Below, piece after piece: positions 25,270 through 32,203 of a stretch of DNA of 64,000 nucleotides (positions within the stretch are counted from its first letter, which is position 1; every line of letters starts with the position of its first letter). This stretch comes from Sphingomonas piscis (GTDB lineage: Bacteria > Pseudomonadota > Alphaproteobacteria > Sphingomonadales > Sphingomonadaceae), in contig NZ_CP049869.1 of NCBI RefSeq assembly GCF_011300455.1, positions 1,364,001 to 1,428,000 of the forward strand, written 5' to 3'. Made by a program: the position numbers and the translations under genes. The notes under the pieces were generated by a model. The model did no database searches, was not told where the DNA came from, and was given only the letters and a program-made list of their open reading frames with translations.

Positions 25270-25491
25270 CTAACTTGATAGCGGCAATTGACTGAGCGGC
25301 TTCGGAGGCGTTCCGCCGCCCCAGCCTTGCATTTCATCGATCCAACACTGAAGCTCTGCGGCATAAGCGGGCTTCAACCAGATGCTGGCTTCATCAAACG
25401 CGTCGTGAGCACCTTGGCGGTAAGCCCATCGTACGTCTGAGTTATTCCAGTCCATGCGGAGGAAAACAGGAGAGCTCAGGAAACGGTCCAC
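25270..25491 (-). CDS. Hypothetical protein (61-73 aa)
   Basis: MDRFLSSPVFLRMDWNNSDV and on to WIDEMQGWGGGTPPKPLSQL. The conserved-looking part begins at MDWNNSDVRWAYRQGAHDAF, so ATG at 25455 may be the real start. It is rich in Trp and acidic residues. No family name is known to me. It lies upstream of the receiver gene at 24788 on the same strand. Confidence 0.6.
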   Translation of the reverse strand: MDRFLSSPVFLRMDWNNSDVRWAYRQGAHDAFDEASIWLKPAYAAELQCWIDEMQGWGGGTPPKPLSQLPLSS

Positions 25492-25561
25492 GGCCTGTCA
25501 GATAAACTTTTGTTGGACATTTTTGTCACACGCGGCGGTGAAGCGTTGTCTCGGCACCAGC

Positions 25562-25625
25562 AACGTCCGCCATGGGTCGATCACAGACCTCCAGCGAACG
25601 TCACGTGTGGGTGGAAAGCGGAACT
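25562..25625. repeat. Island palindromic repeat, double copy (k)
   Basis: Left unit AACGTCCGCCATGGGTCGAT then CACAGACCTCC; right unit AACGTCACGTGTGGGTGGAA then AGCGGAAC. The right unit overlaps the stop region of the small gene at 25624. Confidence 0.8.
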
Positions 25626-25797
25626 AGCTCTGGTGCACGATGCGGGGCATCTGTGCACGTAGAAGTGCGGCCTTTTCCTCAAGCTCTTCCGCCCACGCGA
25701 TAAGCGTCTCGGAAGCAAAGCGATCAACCACATCGTTCGCCAAGTCTCGACATTTTGTCGCCTGTTCAAGCAGGTTCTCTTCGCTTTCCCCAATCAT
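25624..25797 (-). CDS. Small conserved hypothetical protein (57 aa)
   Basis: MIGESEENLLEQATKCRDLA begins a 57-residue helical protein ending LRAQMPRIVHQS. Starting at 25797 keeps the recognisable part; the longer frame upstream reads through the terminator hairpin. Similar short helical proteins (LxERAxxCRxLA) are common in rhizobia and sphingomonads, with no known function. Confidence 0.65.
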   Translation of the reverse strand: MIGESEENLLEQATKCRDLANDVVDRFASETLIAWAEELEEKAALLRAQMPRIVHQS

Positions 25798-25822
25798 GTG
25801 ACTTCTTGAGCAGCTGACGATC

Positions 25823-25859
25823 AAAAAAGGGCCCGGTCCGGGGGTCACCAAACCGGGCC
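25823..25859 (-). terminator. Rho-independent terminator of receiver gene B
   Basis: On the minus strand GGCCCGGT pairs with ACCGGGCC around a 14-base loop, followed by C and TTTTTT. It lies 137 bp after the stop of the receiver gene at 25997. Confidence 0.85.
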
Positions 25860-25996
25860 AGTATTCGAGATGTTGTCCCGAGGGGCGTCCGCGGGACGCG
25901 ACCTTAACTCATGTTATGAGCGACGGTTCCCTGCGAAGGGCTGCAGTGCACAAAATCGGACTTGAATGGACCTAGGAGCCCAAGATGCAGCGTCGC

Positions 25997-26371
25997 TCAT
26001 TCACCATGTAGCCGACGGAAGGTGATGCGCTTTGTGAGTGCCACCCCAACAGCCTCTTTGAGGTCGTCAGTTCTGAATGGCTTGTCGACAATTATGGCGT
26101 CCGGGACGATCTTCACAATAGGTGTTTGATCTCCTGTTATAAAGACAACCGGTATCTGTCGGTTTTCGCAGATCGACCGAACAGCCCCGACGCCACTTCC
26201 GTCAGTCAACCGGCCGTCCGCCGTTATCAGTTCGGGACAGCGTTCCTCAGCAAGTGAAACGGCCTCGTCCTCATTCCTGGCTACATCGAAGCTGGTGTAG
26301 CCAAGGTCGCTCAATCCACCCTGGATAAGATCCGCGATAAGCCAGTCATCTTCAATGATCAGTGCGTGCAC
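25997..26371 (-). CDS. Single-domain response regulator (paralogue B)
   Basis: A receiver of about 124 residues paralogous to the one at 24193: VHALIIEDDWLIADLIQGGL, ITADGRLTDGSGVGAVRSIC, PVVFITGD, IIVDKPF. The GTG at 26371 is chosen because it matches the start of paralogue A (MHALIIED); the frame is open to a GTG at 26389. All catalytic residues are kept. It ends at a clear terminator. No kinase lies nearby. Confidence 0.9.
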   Translation of the reverse strand: MHALIIEDDWLIADLIQGGLSDLGYTSFDVARNEDEAVSLAEERCPELITADGRLTDGSGVGAVRSICENRQIPVVFITGDQTPIVKIVPDAIIVDKPFRTDDLKEAVGVALTKRITFRRLHGE

Positions 26372-26463
26372 TTGGCGTCCTAGATACACGGCCGCCGAGG
26401 TGCGCCACGTGAGGAACTTACCTTAAGTTAGTTTCGCAGCAGTCGTGAGTCTCCGAGCAGACA

Positions 26464-26483
26464 CACGGGCTTAAGCCCGTGGG
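26464..26483. repeat. Perfect palindrome
   Basis: CACGGGCTTAAGCCCGTG is an 18-bp perfect palindrome just after the stop of the gene at 26492. It may act as a short terminator stem on the minus strand. Confidence 0.5.
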
Positions 26484-26491
26484 TGAGACAT

Positions 26492-26683
26492 TCACTCTCC
26501 ACCTTCACCGTGGTGGCGGCCAGCGGAACGCCGTATCTCCCGATCAGCTTCATCAATGGCTTGAAGCAGCTCAGAGAAGCACCCCGTGTCTTCCACTGGC
26601 CACAAGCGGCTAAAGGCAGGATCCAGTAGCCCTACCTCTCGTCGCGTAAGTAGAGCGACAGCATAGATGCGATCGTCGTCCAT
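26492..26683 (-). CDS. Hypothetical protein (63 aa)
   Basis: MDDDRIYAVALLTRREVGLL to ADREIRRSAGRHHGEGGE: an acidic helical protein with a central FSRLWPVEDTGCFSELLQAI. It is not recognised, but its base use looks like a real gene and the frame has an ATG start. It lies between receiver gene B and a stress-type promoter region. Confidence 0.55.
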   Translation of the reverse strand: MDDDRIYAVALLTRREVGLLDPAFSRLWPVEDTGCFSELLQAIDEADREIRRSAGRHHGEGGE

Positions 26684-26918
26684 CTAGCGACAACGCTAAC
26701 TTAGATTAGTGGGCCAAGCGTCTCAGCGGCGTAGCACGAAGCCAGCTTTCCCAAACCTTTAGACCAGGCTCAAGGTAACGGCTCGACCACAGGGAGCCAT
26801 GGTCGAGCCGGAGTTCCAAACTCACGTCGAGGGGGTCAACTACGTAAGTTCCAACAAAACTCACTAGCATCTAAGCAGTTCCAGGCCTTCGAACTTTGGC
26901 AGAAGTGGTTGCACGGGC

Positions 26919-26946
26919 GGAACAAAGAAGCTCTGTGCGGCGTATT
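26919..26946 (+). promoter_or_regulatory. Candidate EcfG (general stress sigma) promoter
   Basis: GGAAC at 26919-26923 and CGTATT at 26941-26946 with a 17-base spacer fit the alphaproteobacterial EcfG pattern GGAAC-N16/17-CGTT with one mismatch. It lies 27 bp before the ATG of the lipoprotein gene at 26973. Confidence 0.5.
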
Positions 26947-26972
26947 TTAGCCTCACTCTAAGGGGATCCGTA

Positions 26973-27245
26973 ATGAAGATTGTTCCTATTGCAGCACTCG
27001 GCTTTGCCCTTGCCTCCTTGGCAGCGTGCGGCAGCAACAACACGCCGCAGGAGCAGCAAGCTGACAACATCGAGGTGAACGCGGAGAGCACTGCAGATAA
27101 CCTTGAGGAAGCTGCAGACGACGCTGCGAACGAAGCCACGGAAGACAACCTGGAGGACAAGGCGGACGCCACTCGGGCAGCAGGCGAGAAGGCCGCTGAC
27201 GCCACCCGATCAGGCGCTGACCTGGACGGCAACAGCGCGGACTAA
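26973..27245 (+). CDS. Small acidic lipoprotein
   Basis: A 90-residue predicted lipoprotein: MKIVPIAALGFALASLAACG carries lipobox LAAC. The mature part is almost wholly Ala, Asp, Glu, Asn and Lys (NAESTADNLEEAADDAANEA, DATRAAGEKAADATRSGADL), resembling small disordered or helical envelope stress proteins. A likely stress promoter lies upstream and AAGGGGA is the ribosome site. Confidence 0.8.
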   Translation: MKIVPIAALGFALASLAACGSNNTPQEQQADNIEVNAESTADNLEEAADDAANEATEDNLEDKADATRAAGEKAADATRSGADLDGNSAD

Positions 27246-27445
27246 TCTTGGAATGCCGAGCCACTCGCACGCATGTGGCTTGGAAGAAGGGGGCACTCGC
27301 TTCGGCGGGGGCTCCCTTCGTTCTAATAGGCGTCAAAGCTGACGCTCGTTGAATAGCCGCATTCGTTGGTAAGCAGCCGTTGAGGCGACGCCTGAATGCT
27401 GGCAGAATCGCAGTGCATGACTGTAATCACTGCACGATGCGTTGA

Positions 27446-28186
27446 ACGAACAACGTACCCCTTAATCGCTTCGAGGCGCTCAGCCACCTGACGCGCCGAG
27501 ACATTACCGACCTCCAGAAACTTGGCGGCCCCGTCGTCTCCAGGCAGCGCGGTGAGGTAATCTCGCGCGAAGGTCAGCCAGCCGAGGGGTTTCACCTTCT
27601 GCTCGACGGGTGGGTCTCTTCATCAGTACGTCTTCGGAATGGCAAACGCCTAATCCAGAAGCTGCACCTACCTGGCGACATGTTGGGCACCCCAAGTCTG
27701 ACCCTGCCTTCAGCAGCGGATACATTGACGGCATTGACGGAAGGCAAGACCTCGTTTGTTTCAGAGGTCTCGCTGAGGAAGCTCTTTGCCTCAAATCCTA
27801 AACTTTCAGCCCTTTTCTTCATGGCAGCCCAACTCGAGCGGATCACCCTAATGGATGCGCTCGCAAGCGCTGGCCGAAGCAGCGCTCTTGAGAATATGGC
27901 GCACTTGCTGCTTGACCTGCACGGCAGGCTCGGCGCCCTCGGCGCGGTAAGCAACGACAGCTTCTACTTGCCCATCACACAAGAGATGATCGGCGACATA
28001 CTTGGTATAACTGCGGTGCACGTGAACCGCGTTCTCCGGGAGATGAGCCGGGGCGGCCTTGTCAAATTTGAAGGCCGAACAATGTGCCTTCTAAACTTGC
28101 AGAAACTTCGGGCCCGATCCCCCTTGCCGATAAGGGTCCCGCGATCAAAACTCCCATGGCTGCCAGGCGCCAAAGCAGTCGCTTGA
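27446..28186 (+). CDS. Crp/Fnr-family regulator lacking a normal start codon
   Basis: The frame encodes a whole regulator: a cNMP-binding-like domain (VPLNRFEALSHLTRRDITDL, RQRGEVISREGQPAEGFHLL, LDGWVSSSVRL, LHLPGDMLGTPSLTLPSAAD), the dimer helix, and a winged helix (ITQEMIGDILGITAVHVNRV, LREMSRGGLVKFEGRTM). The first ATG, at 27680, falls in the middle of the effector domain. Upstream the frame is open to TGA at 27443-27445, directly preceded by ATG CGT; the first sense codon is ACG. So either ACG (a changed ATG) starts the gene, or it is inactive. A dyad GCAGTG-N12-CACTGC sits upstream at about 27408-27431. Confidence 0.75.
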   Translation, partial: TNNVPLNRFEALSHLTRRDITDLQKLGGPVVSRQRGEVISREGQPAEGFHLLLDGWVSSSVRLRNGKRLIQKLHLPGDMLGTPSLTLPSAADTLTALTEGKTSFVSEVSLRKLFASNPKLSALFFMAAQLERITLMDALASAGRSSALENMAHLLLDLHGRLGALGAVSNDSFYLPITQEMIGDILGITAVHVNRVLREMSRGGLVKFEGRTMCLLNLQKLRARSPLPIRVPRSKLPWLPGAKAVA

Positions 28187-28256
28187 AGACGTCTACGCAG
28201 CAGAACAATGTCTGCCGCGTCTTACTCGGTTCCTGCAGTTCGCCAGCTGCCCGCCG

Positions 28257-28287
28257 AACGTCTGCTTTGGGTGGAAAGCGGACATTT
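28257..28287. repeat. Island palindromic repeat, single copy (l)
   Basis: AACGTCTGCTTTGGGTGGAA then AGCGGACATTT. Left border of the second copy of the duplicated block. Confidence 0.85.
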
Positions 28288-28690
28288 GGCTGATCCGCAC
28301 TTTTCGCTATCACTGCGCCATGAAGAGTTCGCCGTGGGCGATTGGACTGGTCGCATTGACGATGTGCCTCGCGGGCTGCGACCTCTATTTCAGCAATCTT
28401 CAAATCGTGAACAAAGCCGACAGCCGAGTGGTTGGCCTGACAATTTCGGACGGTCGAAAGACATGGAAGCTCCGCGACTTGGACCGTGGCGAGCGGGTCA
28501 CTTTCTCCGGCCATCTTTCGGGAGAAGGCGGACCCAACATTTCTTGGACCTGGCGCGGCAGGAGGTTCTCAGAGGACGGCTGCTATTACACCAGCGGCAG
28601 CCCAGCCAAAGGCACAATAACGATTGCTGGGGAGAAGCTACGCTATCGCTGCCAATGACGGGCAGTTCGCAAGGTCTGCTTTGGGTCGAA
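28269..28690 (+). repeat. 422-bp duplicated block, copy 2
   Basis: Matches 20813-21234 with about six substitutions and no gaps. Both ends stop inside palindromic repeat units; beyond them the flanking sequence is unrelated (CTGCTTT against CAGCAAC on the left, CTCGGAC against GTCAGAC on the right). Confidence 0.92.
28320..28658 (+). CDS. Small lipoprotein, copy 2
   Basis: A 112-residue lipoprotein almost identical to the one at 20864 (lipobox LAGC, same length). Most of the six base changes are silent or conservative, which suggests that both copies remained under selection or that the duplication is recent. Flanked by palindromic repeats. Function unknown. Confidence 0.8.
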   Translation: MKSSPWAIGLVALTMCLAGCDLYFSNLQIVNKADSRVVGLTISDGRKTWKLRDLDRGERVTFSGHLSGEGGPNISWTWRGRRFSEDGCYYTSGSPAKGTITIAGEKLRYRCQ

Positions 28691-28736
28691 CTCGGACATC
28701 CGCCGAACGCCCTGTTAGGGTGGGAAGCGGACGTTC
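28673..28736. repeat. Island palindromic repeat, double copy (m)
   Basis: Left unit GGTCTGCTTTGGGTCGAACT then CGGACATC; right unit AACGCCCTGTTAGGGTGGGA then AGCGGACGTT. Right border of copy 2 of the duplicated block. Confidence 0.8.
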
Positions 28737-28812
28737 CAGCTTTGAGCCTTAACGAGGAACTCGGCCCCAAGCAGGAGGTCCGGTCCGTTGCACAGCAGAC
28801 CTTCGGCGTTAT

Positions 28813-29220
28813 CTATCGCCGCGCCAGCATCCGTTCCACAGCCTCTTGGCTGTGCGCCTCTCCGCACGGGACGGATACCTCGCGTTCGAGGCGCAGGCGA
28901 ATGCTCTCAATCTCGTGGTCCGTAAGGTGCTCGATCCCAATGAACTCATTGCGCGCTCGACGGTCCGCTCGGATCATCTCATCAAGCTTTGCTTGTAGTG
29001 CTGCCGCGTCCCGATTTTGTGAGTTCTGAATAAGGAACACCATCAGGAAAGTGACGATGGTCGTCGCAGTGTTCACGACGAGCTGCCAGGTGTCAGACCA
29101 GTGGAACAGCGGCCCCGTTACAATCCAAAGTGCAATGAGGCCAACGGCCGCAACGAAGGAAATCGGCTGACCAGCCGCAGTCGCGGTGATTGTCGAAAAC
29201 CTTGTAAAGAAACGCTCCAT
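28813..29220 (-). CDS. Low-affinity iron permease family membrane protein
   Basis: A 135-residue protein with two transmembrane helices: MERFFTRFSTITATAAGQPI, VAAVGLIALWIVTGPLFHWS, then WQLVVNTATTIVTFLMVFLI and QNSQNRDAAALQAKLDEMIR. This is the Fet4-like/low-affinity iron permease family (COG5478). Despite the name, the bacterial short forms have no shown transport activity. ATG at 29220 is chosen, since the family begins at MERFFTRFS. Confidence 0.88.
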   Translation of the reverse strand: MERFFTRFSTITATAAGQPISFVAAVGLIALWIVTGPLFHWSDTWQLVVNTATTIVTFLMVFLIQNSQNRDAAALQAKLDEMIRADRRARNEFIGIEHLTDHEIESIRLRLEREVSVPCGEAHSQEAVERMLARR

Positions 29221-29314
29221 TGCCACTCCGTGTTGCCCTGGCTTCAAGCCGGGCTTTCAGCATAGCCCCACATTTGGTGAGGCAACTCAGGGGAATCCCT
29301 TAGATTTTCAGTGG

Positions 29315-30310
29315 TCAGAGCCGGCTAGCTGCTGGAGCTACGCCATCACTCTTGCTCGTCCTATCACCCTCTAGCACGGTGAGGCTCGTTCCGGTCGAGC
29401 CAGCCTTCAGAGAGTCCGGCGTCACTACAATCGTGGTTCCGGGTTGAAGGACGGAGGCCACAGCCTTCTTGAACGCTGGCGCTGCGGCGAACCGTTGCCA
29501 CTCCTGCCGGGAGACCGCAGCATTCCCTTTTTCATCGCCAAGATCCAGGCGGACCCATTGTTGGCCGTGGTCGTCAATCGCCCGCAGGGCGTAGGCCCAA
29601 GTGCCTGTGACACCTCCGTTAACCTCGACGACCCCTGTTCCGATTGGGACTCCGCTCCGTAGCACGACGGCACGCCTGTCCGCGGCACTCACCACGATCG
29701 AAACCGGCCCGGATGGAGATCTTTCCGGATGCCAATCCAGCGTCTCGGCAGAGGCAGGCATTGGTCCTGCCATAGTAAGGTTCGGTGTCGGTGCAATCCG
29801 CGGAGTTGCCGCCTTGTCCGTTACGACGACTGTCATGCCTAGGCTGGTCACGCCGAAGAGAAGCTTCGCAAACTCTTGAGGAAGCCGGACGCAGCCGTGC
29901 GATGCGGGGAAGCCCGGCAGTTTGCCGGCATGTATCGCGACCCCGCGCCAAGTGAGTCTCTGCATGTAGGGCATGGGCGCGTTGTCGTAGGTGCTGGAAT
30001 AATGCTCGACGTGCTTCTGAAGGATGGTGAAGACGCCAGTCGGGGTTCGGTAGCCGGGCTTGCCCGTCGAGACCGTCGATGCCGCGATTGGTATCCCGTT
30101 CCGAAAGAGCACCGCTCGCTGAGTTTTCACGTTTACGATCAAAAGTGTCGGGCCGGTCGGAGCGATCTCCGGTGCCCAGACGAATTCTCCGGGACGCAGT
30201 TTCGCAACGGCCTCCGCTACCGAGCCTGATGCGACCTTCACTTCCTGTGCGCCGACGGAAGGTCCATCAAGGATTGAGGTTGCACAGAAAAGCACGAGCA
30301 GCTTCTTCAT
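29315..30310 (-). CDS. L,D-transpeptidase (YkuD) family protein
   Basis: A 331-residue exported enzyme. A signal peptide (MKKLLVLFCATSILDGPSVG) is followed by a YkuD domain: LLIVNVKTQRAVLFRNGIP, TPTGVFTILQK, and the catalytic HAGKLPGFPASHGCVRLP with nucleophile Cys in SHGCVR. A second, degenerate half follows (VSIVVSAADRRAVVLRSGVP) that lacks a catalytic Cys. It makes 3-3 crosslinks in peptidoglycan or attaches proteins to it. A small Pro-rich gene lies 10 bp upstream in the same operon. Confidence 0.93.
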   Translation of the reverse strand: MKKLLVLFCATSILDGPSVGAQEVKVASGSVAEAVAKLRPGEFVWAPEIAPTGPTLLIVNVKTQRAVLFRNGIPIAASTVSTGKPGYRTPTGVFTILQKHVEHYSSTYDNAPMPYMQRLTWRGVAIHAGKLPGFPASHGCVRLPQEFAKLLFGVTSLGMTVVVTDKAATPRIAPTPNLTMAGPMPASAETLDWHPERSPSGPVSIVVSAADRRAVVLRSGVPIGTGVVEVNGGVTGTWAYALRAIDDHGQQWVRLDLGDEKGNAAVSRQEWQRFAAAPAFKKAVASVLQPGTTIVVTPDSLKAGSTGTSLTVLEGDRTSKSDGVAPAASRL

Positions 30311-30320
30311 CGTTGCGCCC

Positions 30321-30494
30321 TTATTCAGGCCTGTCGGGCGGGCATTCCTGCGGACAGGCCTCCTGTGCTCGGCCGGGGGGCTGAACGGGCGCCTCATTCG
30401 GAGACGGAAGAACACAAGGGTTCGGCTGTTCCGCCGGTATGCCGGTGGGCTCTTCAAACGGACGGTCGTCCGGTGAGTTCGATTGTTCGAACAT
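30321..30494 (-). CDS. Small proline- and cysteine-containing protein upstream of the L,D-transpeptidase
   Basis: A 57-residue frame from ATG at 30494: MFEQSNSPDDRPFEEPTGIP, AEQPNPCVLPSPNEAPVQPP, then GRAQEACPQECPPDRPE. It is about a quarter proline and has three cysteines and no signal peptide. A good site (AGGAG, 9 bp before ATG) precedes it and its stop is 10 bp from the transpeptidase ATG, which supports a real, cotranscribed gene. Function unknown. Confidence 0.55.
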   Translation of the reverse strand: MFEQSNSPDDRPFEEPTGIPAEQPNPCVLPSPNEAPVQPPGRAQEACPQECPPDRPE

Positions 30495-30575
30495 CCTTTA
30501 CACTCCTGAAGTGCGACCAAGTTGGCCGTTTATGGTTGAATCGGTGCCAATCTGTCAGAGCGGAGGCGGATGATC

Positions 30576-30595
30576 GCTACGCAAATCTCCGTAGC
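30576..30595. promoter_or_regulatory. Dyad operator GCTACG-N8-CGTAGC
   Basis: CTACG at 30577-30581 and CGTAG at 30590-30594 are exact arms 8 bases apart, in the divergent gap between the transpeptidase operon and the gene at 30663. The same arms and spacing occur before the alternative oxidase (39765-39782). Candidate binding site for the FixJ-like regulator encoded at 32200. Confidence 0.55.
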
Positions 30596-30662
30596 AAGAG
30601 GAAAAACGGTGTCAGTATCATTGCGTATTTAGAACCACGGGGCGCTCCGGCAGGTGCGGGGC

Positions 30663-31022
30663 ATGAAATGGAATTCCATTCGCCTGGAACTAGCCAGGAC
30701 GCCTGATTTTCCCAGTGGGTCAGTCAGCCGCGCCTTTCTCTTGCGACTACCGATCGACGAAAAGGGCATGGTCGACTGGGGCGAAGTATCTAAACAGCCA
30801 TCGCGCGCGACCATCCGTCGTTTCTGGGCGTCAGAACCGGACCGGCGCGGCCGCATTCGCGCTGGACCTGACGGAGGGATTTTGAAAGACTCGCCCGGGG
30901 GCACCGCACCAATGTTCGATATGGCCCCGCAACCTTTGAAGTTGGGTGAGAAGGTCATGGTCACCGCCGCTGATGGAAGTGAACTTCCCTTCAAAGTCGC
31001 CTTCATTAAGCAGCTCGAGTGA
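30663..31022 (+). CDS. Conserved hypothetical protein (119 aa)
   Basis: MKWNSIRLELARTPDFPSGS followed by SRAFLLRLPIDEKGMVDWGE, TIRRFWASEPDRRGRIRAG and LKLGEKVMVTAADGSELPFK. This is a widespread alphaproteobacterial protein of unknown function with a small beta-barrel look. ATG at 30663 is chosen because the conserved sequence starts there. It lies 30-50 bp upstream of fixL and may share its operon. Confidence 0.75.
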   Translation: MKWNSIRLELARTPDFPSGSVSRAFLLRLPIDEKGMVDWGEVSKQPSRATIRRFWASEPDRRGRIRAGPDGGILKDSPGGTAPMFDMAPQPLKLGEKVMVTAADGSELPFKVAFIKQLE

Positions 31023-31051
31023 AGTCGTCTGGGTGACCTTACTGGCTGCTA

Positions 31052-32203
31052 ATGCTACTAAATGCGCCCATGGATCGAGCTGAAAATTCCGTGGACGATG
31101 GCGAGGCGCACCTGCGCTCGATCCTCGCCACCGTTCCCGACGCGATGGTGGTGATAGACGAGCGAGGTGGCATCCTTTCTTTCAGCGCAGCAGCAGAAAA
31201 GCTGTTCGGTTTCTCCGAAGCCGAAGTGCTCGGGGAAAACGTAGCTATGCTCATGCCATCGCCCGATCGGGAGCGTCACGACGGCTATCTCAAGCATTAC
31301 CGGGCGACCGGCGAACGCAAGATCATAGGTATCGGCCGGGTAACAACGGCTCTTCACCGCGATGGCTATACGTTCCCCATCGAACTCTCGATCGGAGAGG
31401 CCTGGATCGGCGAGAAACGAATATTCACCGGCTTTATTCATGACATTACTCGCCGACAGAAGACCGAGCTGACGCTCCAAGATCTACAATCGGAACTCGC
31501 TCACGTTGGAAGGGTCAGTGAGATGGGAACGCTCGCCTCTTCCCTTGCCCACGAATTAAATCAGCCGCTCACGGCTATCGCCACATACTGCGAGGGCGCT
31601 CGCAGCCTGCTCTCCAGGCAGCCCGATGACGCGACTTTGGACATGGTGCGGGAAGCGCTCGACGATGCAGCACAGCAGGCCCTGCGGGCGGGCATGATTG
31701 TTAAGCGGCTCAGAGAATTCGTAAGCCGCGGGGACACGGAACGGCGAGCAGAGAACCTGCCGCGGCTGATAAGCGAAGCAAACGCTCTGGCGCTGGTGGG
31801 TTCGCGGGAATACGGGATTGAAGTTCAGGTCGAGCTCGACCCAGCTGCCGAGCAGGTATTCATTGATCGCATTCAAATCCAGCAGGTGCTGGTGAACCTC
31901 ATTCGAAATGGGATGGATGCGATGATGGACAGCAAGGATCGCATGCTGCTCATTCGGTCCGACGCGGGGCCGGTCGGCTTTGTAACCGTCAGCGTTGAAG
32001 ACAGCGGAACCGGCATCACCCACGAACTGGCAGACCAGTTGTTTCAGCCATTCGTAACCTCGAAGGAGAGCGGCATGGGCATCGGGCTCTCAATTTGCAG
32101 GACCATCGTGGAAGCGCATGGTGGACGCATCTGGTTTGAGCCCGCAGCTGACTGCGGCACAATATTTCAGTTCACGTTGCCGGTAGCAGGAGCAAGCCGA
32201 TGA
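31052..32203 (+). CDS. fixL: FixL-type heme-PAS oxygen-sensing histidine kinase
   Basis: A soluble 383-residue kinase. The PAS domain (about residues 18-135) has the FixL heme signature: His76 in RERHDGYL as proximal ligand and Arg96 in IIGIGR as distal oxygen-binding residue. The HisKA box is SSLAHELNQPLTAIAT (His167), then N box LVNLIRNGMDAMMD, G1 DSGTGI and G2 GMGIGLSIC. Oxygen loss should raise autophosphorylation and phosphotransfer to the FixJ-like protein. Its stop overlaps the next start (ATGA). ATG 31070 (MDRAEN) is an alternative start. There is no transmembrane helix. Confidence 0.92.
   Translation: MLLNAPMDRAENSVDDGEAHLRSILATVPDAMVVIDERGGILSFSAAAEKLFGFSEAEVLGENVAMLMPSPDRERHDGYLKHYRATGERKIIGIGRVTTALHRDGYTFPIELSIGEAWIGEKRIFTGFIHDITRRQKTELTLQDLQSELAHVGRVSEMGTLASSLAHELNQPLTAIATYCEGARSLLSRQPDDATLDMVREALDDAAQQALRAGMIVKRLREFVSRGDTERRAENLPRLISEANALALVGSREYGIEVQVELDPAAEQVFIDRIQIQQVLVNLIRNGMDAMMDSKDRMLLIRSDAGPVGFVTVSVEDSGTGITHELADQLFQPFVTSKESGMGIGLSICRTIVEAHGGRIWFEPAADCGTIFQFTLPVAGASR

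Noticed and set aside
27323..27595. A 90-residue minus-strand frame
   Set aside because: It overlaps the clear Crp/Fnr effector-domain reading frame on the plus strand; its translation shows no family pattern. Treated as a shadow.
12230..28736. A CRISPR array made of the short repeats
   Set aside because: Spacing is irregular (hundreds to thousands of bases), copies are imperfect palindromes, and no cas gene is present.
28208..29029. A 273-residue frame across the duplicated lipoprotein block
   Set aside because: It is out of frame with the lipoprotein, which has a signal peptide and lipobox, and overlaps the iron-permease-family gene on the other strand.
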